Part shown: one piece after another, positions 43,201 through 52,904 of the stretch
Numbering within the stretch: position 1 is the stretch's first letter
How the letters are laid out: each line of letters opens with the position of its first letter
DNA from: Amoebophrya sp. A120
Taxonomy: Eukaryota; Sar; Dinophyceae; Syndiniales; Amoebophryaceae
DNA length: 64,000 bases
Assembly (NCBI GenBank): GCA_905178155.1
Contig: CAJINV010000005.1
Span: forward strand, 6,718,153 to 6,782,152
Direction: 5' to 3'
The notes under the pieces: generated by a model
What the model was told of the DNA's origin: nothing
Database searches by the model: none
What the model saw: the letters and a program-made list of their open reading frames with translations, nothing else
Translations under genes and position numbers: made by a program

Positions 43201-46005
43201 GCAGCTCCTGGTGGAGGTGCAACGACTGTGACAATCGGCAGTACTGCAGCGCCTGTTTCCGTCGTGCGTCCTCCGCCACCGCAGGTGGGACCGGGCGTTG
43301 TTCCGCCGAACAATCCGGACGTTCTTAGCGATGTTTATCCAGTGGAAATGTCAGAGATCTGGTTCTGGAAGAATGCATAAGACTTGTCATGTGCGGGTTC
43401 TTTCATCGCATGGACATGACCCAGGAGAAGAGCTGGAATGCGGACTGTACAATACACGTTTTGAGAGGGCTCCTCGATGCCTACTTTCTCCATGACGTCG
43501 AGTGTAGTTGTCTTCGGGTATTTTTACCTAGGCGATTCGGGGGCACTTCATTTATTGCTGGTCATGCAATACTTACAGATTTTTGTGTAGAAAAATCCGA
43601 CCTAGCATGAAAAATAAAACTCGCACAAGCTTTCAGACCCAGACCGATATTTGCAACTGGCATAACGTCCCGGGAACTACAACCGTGGTGGAAACTACCA
43701 CCACGAACCCAGACACCGGCCAGCCCAAGAAACACGCCATGGATGTTATCCTGAGCAAAAACGTCCCCATACCAGAGTTGTCATGCAAATCTGCATGCCA
43801 AAAAAGATTGTCATGCGGGCCCCCATGAGAAGTATTTTCTAGTCGTGTTTTGGAATTTGCCATGCTCCAATCAGCATGATGTACTACATCTGTGATGCTG
43901 CTGAGCTAGGTCAAACAGCACTACAATACGAGTCCAAATTTGCCATGCAAAACAGCCAAAGCTTGTGGATTTGTGTAGCCGATTCCCCATCTTGACTATG
44001 GGGTGGGGACGTTTTTGCATAGGATAGATGTCCAGGATGGCCGCCACCTGCTATCAACCGCCGGCGTTACGGCTCTCGCGGGGGCCAGCAAGCCCGGCGC
44101 GCGGGCAGTCATCGCCCAGTCCTTGACGGACAAGGACGGCAACCCTTCCATGGTGAAGTGGGTGGCCGTGGGGGTGGAGCCCGACAAAAGGTCGGCCGCG
44201 GCTGCGGCCGCGGGCGGGGCTGCCACGCCGGACTCGCCCAACGCGTTGGCCCCACCGCGCGACCCCGCCGAGGTTGCCCAGGAAAGTCTGGAATCCGCGA
44301 CGGAAGCTCGACATGTGGATCCCGGGAAAAAAGTGACCACGGTGACGGTGATTGACTCCGCGGAGCATGCGGGGAACCCCTCCGCCTGGAAGACCTTTAG
44401 CTACGCGGGCGCGCAGCTGCAAAAGCTGTGGCAAGGCATTCAAGACATGACCACTTCGCAGGCCCCTGCAGCATCTGCAAAGGCGGCCAGCAGAAGTAAT
44501 AATGGTCGTGGCGGAGGTGGTTGTGGCGGCGGCGGTGGCGGACCTTGTGGGGGTGGAGGGGATTCGCCAGCGCAGGAACAACAGCCACGACGCTCTGCTT
44601 TTTTGCAAACGGGAGTTGTGGGAGAAGTTGGGCACGGAGAACAATTTTTACAGGAAACGACAGCCCCTTCATCCACCACGACGGCGAATTCGGCGTCCGA
44701 AGAAGATGGCACGCGCAGTGATGTAGTTCACGGCCAGCGTTTCATTTCTGTGGCCGATTCTCTCGAAAATCAGGTCGACGCTTTTCTGGAAGAAAAGTTC
44801 TTTCCGTTTCTAGAGCATATCGTACTGAAAAAAGTGCTACACGTAGTACACATTTCTTCGTACAAACCTGTCGGCATCGAGACAATAAAGTTTCTCTGCA
44901 TGCTGTACTGGAGAAAACTTTCAAAAATACAGAGAACAAAACGGAACAAAGCACGCATGGAGAAACGGGGCTCGAAAGGAGCTTTGAAGAATTTTGCGCA
45001 TGACAAAAGTCGTGTCCTCTGTCTTGCCTGTTTTGCAAAAACTACACAAAAATGTGTATACAACTGTGACACTTTTTTCCTTTGCATAGAGCACTGGTCC
45101 AGAGTAGTGTTGTTTTGCCTGGCCGCGGTCTTGTTGACCTCGGTTTTCTCCTTGATGAGAACAGCCACGGAGGCGGTTGCCTTCAGGTACAAAGGTTTCT
45201 CTACTGCAGCAGTAGATCATTGTTCTACTTCCGGTGTAGTACTAGAAGAACACAAGACCGCATCAACTTCCTGCGGTTCTTGTGGTGGTACTAAATCAGA
45301 AACCACGCTGGGAGCTGCAAGAGCAGGAGGCAACGCCATCAACGCAGCAACACCAGCAACAACAATCGAGAGGTCGGTCGCAAAATCATCTTCATCGGAG
45401 GAAGCAGCTACTACAACAAGCACCGAGAAGATGTTGAATGAAGCTGGAGAAACTGCAGATAAAAATGAAACTGCCGAGGAACTAGTACACCATCATGACG
45501 GGGTGGGAAGTGGCCGGAAATTATTTTTCGGCCGGCAGGCACTCTCGTCAATGGCGAAGTGCTATCAAGATTGCAAATATGTCTAGACTCGTCTGGAAAC
45601 TTGTGTTGCAGCTGACTCACAGTAAATAGCCGCTCGTAAGGTGGAGCCGCTCGTATTTTTGCGTGTCACGTAGCAAGTTTGTCGAGGGCTCGTGCAGACA
45701 CATTACTCAAACGCATGACGAACTGCCATCAAGCGCACGACAGAAAAGGTCGTGGTCAGACACAGTTTTCATCCAGATCGTAGATTGTGCTGTCCTTTAA
45801 ATCTCGCATCTTACAATATCCAGACATCCAGGGATCATATTTGCATCTGCATAAGTGGGTCTTCGGGGCGGAAGTAGATCATACATGTGGACCACGCCAG
45901 AATTGCTGTGATACCTCGGCGGTGGAACAAGCCTGCTCCGGGGAGGTGGACAGAGGGGGTGGTGGCGCCCCGAAGCCAACAACCTCGAAATCGTGGATGG
46001 TGTGA
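34267..46005 (+). CDS. Giant Gly/Pro/Gln-rich single-pass membrane protein, 2,568 residues
   Basis: Seventeen exons join without a single frame break into 2,568 codons plus TGA. Fourteen introners are removed (listed separately), plus two GT-AG introns (36,737-36,910 and 39,838-40,160). N-terminus: MPFRLAATATNTTTMAALRT, then a hydrophobic segment (SLLRTFFIVTWCCLGHSL) that could be a signal anchor. Next come an acidic region and a folded-looking block (DPKRVIKVRVQREIVSVDT; VPAYFEHLIPFRKFIQQTFG). About 1,300 residues of Gly/Pro/Gln-rich sequence follow, with a poly-Gln run (near 42,820) and recurring GGQGVVPKPL / GGGGSVPKPL / GGQGSVPKPV and PGTPF motifs. Near the C-terminus there is a Gly/Cys run, then a clear membrane segment (WSRVVLFCLAAVLLTSVFSL) and a Ser/Thr/Cys-rich tail. 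No family recognised; a surface or matrix protein is a guess. Confidence 0.7.
34360..34565 (+). mobile_element. Introner, family II
   Basis: TATGGAGAGAAAAAAGTTCG at the left, AACTTTTTTCTTTTGATA at the right. Exact duplication TGCTC. Confidence 0.9.
34615..34787 (+). mobile_element. Introner, family III
   Basis: TATCCTGTGCAAAAGCATCG at the left, CGATACTTTTGCAGTTCATA at the right. Exact duplication AGTTT. Confidence 0.9.
35885..36100 (+). mobile_element. Introner, family I
   Basis: TATCAAGTGTAAAAATTTAT at the left, AGACATATTTGCAATGCATA at the right. Exact duplication GTGCA. Confidence 0.9.
36173..36382 (+). mobile_element. Introner, family II
   Basis: TATGGAGAGAAAAAACTTTG at the left, TTTTTTTTTTGATA at the right. 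Exact duplication CGCAA. Confidence 0.9.
38203..38408 (+). mobile_element. Introner, family II
   Basis: TATGGAGAGAAAAAAGTTTG at the left, GAACTTCTTTCTTTTGATA at the right. Exact duplication CTCCG. Internally very close to the copy at 34,360. Confidence 0.9.
38790..39056 (+). mobile_element. Introner, family I
   Basis: TATCAAATGTAAAAATGTCT at the left, AGACATTTTTACATTTGATA at the right, an exact inverted pair. Flanks GACCG/GACAG (4 of 5). Confidence 0.85.
40662..40948 (-). mobile_element. Introner, family I, reversed ends
   Basis: TATGCATTGCAAATATGTTA at the left, AGACATATTTGCACTTGATA at the right, the opposite arrangement to 35,885. Exact duplication CCTTC. Confidence 0.85.
41451..41670 (+). 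mobile_element. Introner, family V
   Basis: TATCACAGGAAAAAACTGTT at the left, GTAACACTTTTTTCCCACGATA at the right. Exact duplication TCGCA. Confidence 0.9.
41832..42085 (+). mobile_element. Introner, family I
   Basis: TATCAAATGCAAAAATGTCA at the left, AGACATATTTGCAATCCATA at the right. Flanks CCGCA/CCACA (4 of 5). Confidence 0.85.
42220..42477 (+). mobile_element. Introner, degenerate family I
   Basis: The left end is decayed (TGCGAATGTTAAGGTTTCTGG); the right end is ACATATTTGCAATCCATA. No clear duplication. Removal still keeps frame (joint AIHRKTRPQ). An old copy. Confidence 0.6.
43336..43664 (+). mobile_element. Introner, diverged family I
   Basis: TATCCAGTGGAAATGTCAGA at the left, CCGATATTTGCAACTGGCATA at the right. 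Flanks ATGTT/ACGTC (weak). Frame kept. Confidence 0.7.
43747..44026 (+). mobile_element. Introner, family VI
   Basis: TATCCTGAGCAAAAACGTCC at the left, GGGACGTTTTTGCATAGGATA at the right. Exact duplication GATGT. Confidence 0.9.
44818..45088 (+). mobile_element. Introner, family V
   Basis: TATCGTACTGAAAAAAGTGC at the left, GTGACACTTTTTTCCTTTGC then ATA at the right. Exact duplication GAGCA. Lies just before the membrane segment codons of the host. The element itself has no stop in the host frame. Confidence 0.85.
45563..45853 (+). mobile_element. Introner, diverged family I
   Basis: TATCAAGATTGCAAATATGT at the left, a right end with an inserted AGACATCCAGGGATCAT word shared with 58,250-58,514. 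Flanks AGTGC/AGTGG (4 of 5). Confidence 0.75.
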
Positions 46006-46332
46006 GGCGTGTGAGGACTCTCAGAGAATATGCATGTCACAGCACGCCCGGTGCGGGCTGCGTACAGAATTACGTACTTACTTACGCCAGCATTTTTTTT
46101 TCTGTTTCTGGACGTTCCGTGTCTGTTGTAGTTATTTCAGAGCTCGACAACTCTTTTTCTTTTACTCTCGCTCAAATTCTTGTCAAATTTTCGTTAACGT
46201 TTTTAGCACACACAAGTACACTTGTTTTCTAATTTTTTCATACGCAAACATAATTTCATTCCTCACACCACAATCTCTGCTTCAGAGTTTCTTTCCTTTG
46301 TGTTATCATTTTTACACACTTTTATAATTCCA

Positions 46333-46830
46333 TTAAGTACCTATCATCAAAATTAAAAGTTCAAAGACAAAAAAATCGATGAAGCGTTGAAGTCTGCACT
46401 GGAGGTTGCACACCATCTTCTCCGCCTGAAAATCGAGGAAGCTACGTAAAATAAAGAGTTTTCTTCTAAAATTATCGGAAGGAAAAATTCCCCGTTCTCC
46501 CCCTACTGAAGAAAAGATACTGATGCAAAATTTCAGATTCGGATTTGTGACCACGAACCGTGTCTGCCCGCCTATGCAAGATTGCACTTTCGCCACAGAT
46601 TGTCTGGCCGCAGCGCCTTCTACGTCAAAGCATCCCTGCACGTCAGGCTTGGCATTTGCGTGCAGTCCCGTAAGTATTGCAAGACCGAGGGGCTTCGTGT
46701 ACCACACAAATCCGGCAGCGTAGCTTTCCATTTGAGTACGGGGAGGGGGGAGTTTTTCTTTTTGATAGAAGTGAAAGTATAAAAATTGACACAGGCTCTT
46801 CTCACAGAAAGTCTGTGCTGACACGTGAGG
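46333..46830 (-). CDS. Possible minus-strand gene around an introner
   Basis: On the - strand the frame reading CEKSLCQFLYFHF continues, after removal of the introner plus one flank, into RRKLFILRSFLDFQAEK and ends FFVFELLILMIGT before TAA (46,335-46,333). The element is a multiple of three and open in the same frame, so the junction is weakly tested. The start is unknown. It would be the only supported - strand gene here. Confidence 0.25.
   Translation of the reverse strand, partial: PHVSAQTFCEKSLCQFLYFHFYQKEKLPPPRTQMESYAAGFVWYTKPLGLAILTGLHANAKPDVQGCFDVEGAAARQSVAKVQSCIGGQTRFVVTNPNLKFCISIFSSVGGERGIFPSDNFRRKLFILRSFLDFQAEKMVCNLQCRLQRFIDFFVFELLILMIGT
46473..46767. mobile_element. Introner, family IV
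   Basis: TATCGGAAGGAAAAATTCCC at the left, GGGGAGGGGGGAGTTTTTCT to TTGATA at the right. Flanks AAAAT/GAAGT (3 of 5). Confidence 0.75.
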
Positions 46831-47575
46831 ACCAAAAATCGAGCACAATTAGCGCAAGCAACGAAGAGAACGACGAACAAGTTTGTTTTGCCATAAACAA
46901 CTGGACAACTCACAAAAACTACAGTAAATTCATATACGAAAATCATCGTCACAAGCAATAGATGTCGCTTTTTCCGACGCGCGGTCTCTAGGCCGCGTTT
47001 GGAATAGGAGTTGCTGCTGCTGCTGCTGCACCATCACGGCTTCTTCAGACGCATGGTCTGCACACTTCTATTGTAGTAGCGTACTTTTTTCATTTTCAAT
47101 TTCATCGTACACCGCAACACAAGTTTAGAGCTTTGGCTTTCCGAAGATTCGGTTTCGTGAAAAGAGTATATGCCAGAAGTTTGCGACTTCCACTTCGGTA
47201 TTCGTATTGCTCGGTTTTGTCGATTCATCATCATCTTTCGTTCTGACCCTCCTCGTCCGTGTCGTCCACGGCCCCAGTTTCGTGTTGGAGAACGTTCTTA
47301 CTCCCGCAGAAGCACATCGAAATAAAATTGGTTTCGTCATGATGTCGACGAATCGTCTTCCCAGTGTAGCTGCAGTTCCTCTCGTCCCACTGAAGTAACA
47401 CAAAAAGTTAAAGTATTACTTGGCGATAATATCAACCCCTTGTTATGTGGTCGCAAGTAGCTCAGAAACAGAATCCATTACCATTTCTTCGTCAAGTCGC
47501 AAGATCAGAACTTCTACACTTTTAAACACTTTCTTTCTTTCTCGTTCCTTCTCACGGCAACATCGAAGAACAAAG

Positions 47576-49787
47576 ATGTCGACCAGCAGAACGAAAGATG
47601 TCCATCTCACGCTCTCGACACCTTGTCTTCTACCCTCGCGACCCCCACCGTGCGGATTTTATTGTCGCGTTCCCGGCGGAAGATGTAAAAGCATTCATCT
47701 TCGAGCTGGTGCTGGTCACAGTGGCGGAGGTCTTTGTTCCTTCATGATAAGATTCTACCCACTCGGGATCTTCATGATCGGCAGTCAAAATGATCAACCC
47801 TCGTCCTCGGGCTTTCCCTTCTTCGCCACAGCGGTCGACCACCGCAAAACGACCACAAAAGACCGCGAAGATGTTGATCACCTTACTACCCTCGACTCAC
47901 CGCCGGTGGTCCCTAGTACGGCTATTCCCCCTCCTGAGGACGCGAACAAACTTCGACCCGGCGCGCAGCTCCTTTCCCAAGATGATTCCACCGCGAGGCC
48001 CGACGTCACGCGCGACACCGCCGCCGCGTCCGCAGCTGAGGATGGTAGAGCAGTACTACCACCTGAAGTAGAAAAAGCAAGAACTCGTCCTCGCCCGCGA
48101 GGTTTCCTGCAGCGCCGTGAGAACGACACGCCGGCGTCGTTGTTCGTGGCCACGTTTTATCCTGTGCAAAAGCATCGTACTCGTACTAATCGCAGTCCTG
48201 CAAGACAAATTTCATTTTCTAGCTAAATCAGCATGACAAATTCTCTTTGTCATGCTTTGGTAATTTGTGTTGCAGTACTACGAGTACGATACTTTTGCAG
48301 TTCATACGTTTTCGGCGTTGGAAACGGCGTCGGACTTTGCGCAGAGGATGTGGGAGGTGTACGGAAGCGGGGAGGTGGCGGCGGTAGAAGAAGAAGGAGC
48401 AGAAGTTGGTTTGGACTTTATTCATCAGGCTGAAGGTCGTGGTGAAAATCAAGAAAATTCAACATCGGAGATGAAGAAGAAGTTCTTGTCCGGAAATGAC
48501 CATGATGGCATCAAAAGCCAAAGTTTGTTGGAAAAGGATCGTGCGGGTGATGTCACGGCACTGCATGACCAACAAGAAAAACGAGATTTAGTACCCCCGG
48601 ACAGCGGTACTGCTGGGGGGACGGAGGACCAGGTCAAGAAGAAACCTGTGGAAGATGGCGGCGCCGGGGAGGAAGAGAAAGGGAAACAGGGCCAAGGCCC
48701 AGAAGTTCTTGTGCCGCAGGGCCAACAAGAACGGCAAACAAGCGAGGACAACGGAAGGCCATCCGTAGTAGAGCAGGGGAGCTTGTTGGAGGAGCGACAA
48801 AAAGGGCCAGCTGCTCACGCAATAAGAGGGCTTCTCCACGTTTTGGCGCAGAACGCAGCTAGCGGCGCAAAAGGGGGGGCTTCCAAGGTGGCAGCTGCCG
48901 CGCGACCGGTTGCGAAAACCGCTTTCGGAGCGACGCACCAGGACCCTACAACAGATGACGTTTTGACATTGTCCAAAAAGATCGCCGATGACCCAGACTT
49001 TGTCAAGGCCATGTGGGATGTAGCGGCAATCCACAAGGAGAATGCAGGGACCTGGGACCCCACGGAACTAGACCCGGCCACTAAGGATTTCCAACAAATC
49101 ATTGAAAAAATTGTCGAACGGGAAGTAGGCGAGGCGCTTGCAAAACTGAAGGAGAAGGAAATCCCAGACACCAGGTTGGAACAGTGGCAGGGAAAACACA
49201 GAGAGGAAATCATAGGTGGCGCGGAGAAAAAAGAAGCGGAACACTATGTCTTGTCGAACAGAGGCAGTGGCCATGTGTATTTTCACGTGTGGGTCCCGCT
49301 AAGCAGAGATGGCATGTTGTTGACGTTGCATGGGCCATCCAAGGATGGCAAGCCACCGACGACGAGTCATCCGGATGCAAGTGAGGTTTACCCTGTGACA
49401 CAGGCGGAATGGGCAGATATCGCGGAGGAATGGAAGAAAATATTTGCAGGGTTTGGCTTTTTTCACGGCTCGTTGCTTCATCAAGGCATCTTCGGCGGCC
49501 CAGCGCGGGTCGCGGCTAGAGCGGCGGAGGTGCATGAAGATCATCCCAATACCGAGTCCTCGATGTTGGAGAAACAAGACAAGTTGACAGCAGCAGCACC
49601 CAAGAACCAAGCTGAAGTGCAACAACTACAGCCGCACCAAGAAAAATCGTCCGACGTCGGTCGCAACAAGGCAGGGCACGCGGCAGCCCAGACCCCACAA
49701 CTGGAAGAGGCCGTGGAGAGTGATCACGACGCGAACCCAGTACGATTGCACCCCAGCGACGAGGAGGAGGACCAGGACCATGTATAG
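47576..49787 (+). CDS. Unknown protein, 685 residues, paralogue of the 51-kb gene
   Basis: ATG at 47,576. Exons 47,576-48,157 and 48,312-49,787 give 685 residues after removal of one family III introner. It shares ordered blocks with the protein at 51,060: FFATAVDH (about residue 83) with FFVSALDH, and GFLQRREND.PASLFVATF (residues 176-194) with GFMHRRANDEAASLFAATF. The introner splits this second block directly after VATF; the next residues, SALETASDF, match SFLEQAASM. The rest is a long Gln/Glu/Lys-rich region, an Ala-rich helix (KVAAAARPVAKTAFGATH), a charged helical part and a folded-looking end (GHVYFHVWVPLSRDGMLLTL; AEWADIAEEWKKIFAGFGFF). No named family recognised. Confidence 0.65.
48158..48306 (+). 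mobile_element. Introner, family III, absent from the paralogue
   Basis: TATCCTGTGCAAAAGCATCG at the left, CGATACTTTTGCAGTTCATA at the right. Exact duplication CGTTT. The matching site in the 51-kb paralogue is uninterrupted. Confidence 0.9.
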
Positions 49788-51059
49788 TTGTCATTGTTTC
49801 AGGAGCTCGTGCAAGAAGCGATCCAAAAGCTTTGAGGTCAACTTGGCGGAAATCGACCAAACAAAACAGTCTCGATAAAATAGATTCCTCGGTGTTTTCT
49901 GGGAAACATGTCCATGCGCGACAGACACAAACAAGAGAACGCGCACAATGAGGCTATCTATTCGAGTAATTTTACATACACCTACAGCTAGACGAATACG
50001 AAAAGAAGTCCTTTTTTCAGCAAGTTCATCATAAATCTATTTGTATTTTTTCCGCAGAGGTAGTTATTTAGTTGTCTTTTTTCAATAGCTGTGTGTGTAG
50101 ATCGAGATCTGAAACAACCACGAGCACTACCCGAGTTTTGAATTTTTCTCCCCACTGCGAAACGAACATTTCAGCGGAGCCCGCGCGTGCTCACCATCAG
50201 AAGTGCGAACTGCGAGGAGCGGGGCGCACCGCCTAAAGTTCTAAAAAGCAAACACGCACTATAGATAGATAGATAGCTCTCGAACCAGAGGTTTTTCTTG
50301 AAGTAGCGCTAGAGGAAAAAGGTGTGTACACGCGTTTCCACCTTCACGCATAAACACAAACAAACAAACAAGTCTTCAGCCCCAGATAGATTCAGTTTCA
50401 AAAACCGAAGCAAAGCGTTTGGCGCCAGGTTATAAGCAGTTTGTTGCCGGCGGTGTGAGCTCAAGCTTTTAAACACCTTATGTGATTTCGACTTCTAGTC
50501 CCCGCTCACTTCCGAGCCCCCTTCTGTGTCGTGTAGCTCCTGTCCGCAAAGTTTTGTCGTCCAGCCTTCTTGTCGTGTGTCGCTGTCGTCCTGCAGTCGT
50601 ACAAAATTAATACAGGAACTCCACAGCGGTCAAAGTCTATTTCTACTACGTTCAAAAATTTCTTCGTTCTCCTTGAGAAAAATCGTGTGCTGTTGCGGCG
50701 TAGCTTAGTTTCCAAGATTGTCGTCCGCTTCAGGTACAGTTCGCTTTACCTTATCCTTAACAGCAGTAATTACCTGTCAGTATGACCATGAATGAAGAAT
50801 TTCCAACTACCCACTCTTGCAGCTCTCCTCGTCCTAAACGGAACATCTAAAGGACCGCGGTCTCGGCCTAATTGGATTTATTTTCTCTCCGATCCGAAAC
50901 CGAGTAAAACTACAATAACAATCCTGTAACTGCGTTAGCTGTATGATTGATGGAGCCCAATAATTTCACATCGTACGACGTTCTAAATCTAATCCTTATC
51001 CTTGATTGTCAGCAATATTGGTAGTAGTTCAAGCATTTGCGGTCCTACCTTCACCCACA
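49788..51059. other. Intergenic between tandem paralogues
   Basis: About 1.27 kb, AT-rich, with a short ATAG array (50,262-50,276). The frame is open upstream of the 51,060 ATG from 51,006 (SAILVVVQAFAVLPSP), so an earlier exon is possible. Confidence 0.45.
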
Positions 51060-52040
51060 ATGATGCAAACTACAAGCAGAAGGAGAACTGCTCCGCTCGA
51101 TGTGGTGCCCCCGTTTTCGCGGAGGCTCTCCCTTGTTGCAGCTGCCGTGCTGGGAAATCCACCCTTGTTCACCAACTCCGGCTTCGATCTGCGACGTGTT
51201 GATTTTACGACAACTCCCGTTTATTTCTTTGTCTCCGCTCTCGACCACACGGCGGGGACACACGAGAAGAAGAGCATCGACGCGGAGGAAGATGATAGTA
51301 GCGCCGCCGGATTTTTTACACAGCCTACTTCCAAAAAGGGCTTCATGCACCGTCGGGCGAACGACGAGGCCGCGTCGCTTTTCGCGGCCACCTTTTCCTT
51401 CCTCGAACAGGCGGCTTCGATGCTGGAAAAAGCAGTGGCCCAAGGACAGGGCCAGCCGGTCGACGAGAGGTGCTGGAAAGAAACTCAGAACGACCAAGGT
51501 GTACCTCTGTACAAGACTCGCGACAAGTGTGAGCAGTGCAGTGTTGGTGCGGATGAAAACGAAGGTGGTCTCCACCCTTGTCCCGTGAAGCCATCGGAGA
51601 CGGGAATCTGTTGCTGCGGGGACAAAAAAGGAACCATTTGCACGTGTGACGTTCCGGAGGAATTGTGGCCGCCGTACACCGTGGAAACGGGGGACCAGGC
51701 TGCTGATGGAGATGCTCCGGCCACGTGGAAACAGGACTACGAGGCGAAAAAAGAACCGGCCATCGCAGGGGCGACAGAGCGAAAGGACGCCACGGGCTAC
51801 CACGCGCTGCCGAAAACGACCTATAGTCCAGCAGACAGCAATGATGAACACAGCGTGTTGAACACCAATCGGTATCCGAAAGACAAGTTGTTCGCTGGCC
51901 GCAAATACCAGATCCAGTTCCATACAAAGCAGCAGAGTATGTCAGAGAAAAAGCCAGCTCGTGCACAATATAGAAAAGAAAACTTCTGCGGAGTTTCTAT
52001 AGATACACGGACAGACACAGAGCCAGACAGGAAGAGATGA
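51060..52040 (+). CDS. Cys-rich unknown protein, 326 residues, intron-free paralogue
   Basis: Single open exon from ATG 51,060 to TGA 52,038-52,040. The N-terminus is basic then mildly hydrophobic (RRLSLVAAAVLGNPPLF), possibly a targeting sequence. FFVSALDH (about residue 57) and GFMHRRANDEAASLFAATF (about 94-112) align with the 47.6-kb protein. A Cys-rich module follows (CEQCSV..., TGICCCGDKKGTICTC; about residues 156-195). The C-terminal part is charged with a Tyr/Lys-rich stretch. The Cys module suggests a secreted or metal-binding domain, by inference only. Much shorter than its neighbour, so the paralogues share only an N-terminal module. Confidence 0.65.
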   Translation: MMQTTSRRRTAPLDVVPPFSRRLSLVAAAVLGNPPLFTNSGFDLRRVDFTTTPVYFFVSALDHTAGTHEKKSIDAEEDDSSAAGFFTQPTSKKGFMHRRANDEAASLFAATFSFLEQAASMLEKAVAQGQGQPVDERCWKETQNDQGVPLYKTRDKCEQCSVGADENEGGLHPCPVKPSETGICCCGDKKGTICTCDVPEELWPPYTVETGDQAADGDAPATWKQDYEAKKEPAIAGATERKDATGYHALPKTTYSPADSNDEHSVLNTNRYPKDKLFAGRKYQIQFHTKQQSMSEKKPARAQYRKENFCGVSIDTRTDTEPDRKR

Positions 52041-52199
52041 AGCGAGTCTGTCACGAGCGATGAAGGACGCTAGTGAGGCAACTGCAACCCGCATGAGCAT
52101 TTGTGTGTACTTATTTAAGTATCCGTATTGTTCCTGCTCGTATTTTTTGTCTACAACGTACTTATTTGTATGGAGTGAGGTCACCGAACGGTTCTAACC

Positions 52200-52904
52200 G
52201 GGGAGTTTTTTTGACACCCAGACAGCAAAACGACCGGCAGTTTTGAAGCGGGCGAAAGTGTTTTTTGACGAAAAAAATTTGCACTTATCAAGCGGCCGGG
52301 GCTTTGTTGTCAAACAAGCCCGGTCGAAAGCTATCGATTCGCACTTGATAAAACGACGCAGGGGAGCCGGCAAAAGGGGCGCCCTTCTGAGGCGCCCACC
52401 GCCTTGGTTTCTGGCGATTTGGGGCGCCCAAAAAGGGGCGCGCAAAAAACGCGCCCAAAATCAGAACAGCGAAACAGCATGGCACGGCCGCGATTTCGGA
52501 GCATTTTGGGCGGCCGCGAAAGCGGCCGCCTTTTCGCCGGTTTCAGAGCCTGGGAAGCTTTGCAAAAAGCGCTGGCGAGAAATATAAAAACGCAAAAAAG
52601 AAAAAGCGCGCCAGACGCGCAAAGCCACTCCGCATGCTATGGGCCCGATTTTCCCTCGCTTTTTGGGCGCCCCCCGTGGCGCCCGGATCGGCCTCATAGC
52701 ATGGGGGCTGGCTTTCGGAAAGGAATTTCGAAAATTTGCCAAAATTTGCGACGCTTATCAGGCGGCCGCCATACCGTGGGGCCTAACGTTACTCACGGCG
52801 GTATGGCGGGCCCAGAAAAATCAAAGCCGCGGCCAAGGCGACGGCCGGCAAGAAAACGCCCACGACCTCACTACCTCCGCCTCGGCGGCTATATTTGGTA
52901 ATCA
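52200..52904. repeat. GC-rich stretch with nested inverted repeats
   Basis: CCGCCATACCG near 52,768 pairs with CGGTATGGCGG near 52,798. CATGCTATGGGCC (52,632) pairs with GGCCTCATAGCATG (52,691). GGCGCCC/GGGCGCC and GCGGCCGC words are frequent. Composition matches the 11-23 kb block. It precedes the first visible exon of the hydrolase gene and may lie in its intron or promoter. Confidence 0.6.

Larger units (their letters stand above)
46006..47575. other. Intergenic with an introner and unresolved exons
   Basis: Contains the family IV introner at 46,473-46,767. Short frames on both strands near 46,800-47,400 could be exons but cannot be assigned. A CTG/CTGCTG run (47,010-47,030) is present. 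Confidence 0.4.

Noticed and set aside
47034-47403. Possible coding exons on either strand
   Set aside because: Frames on both strands look equally plausible and no introner or splice link decides between them.
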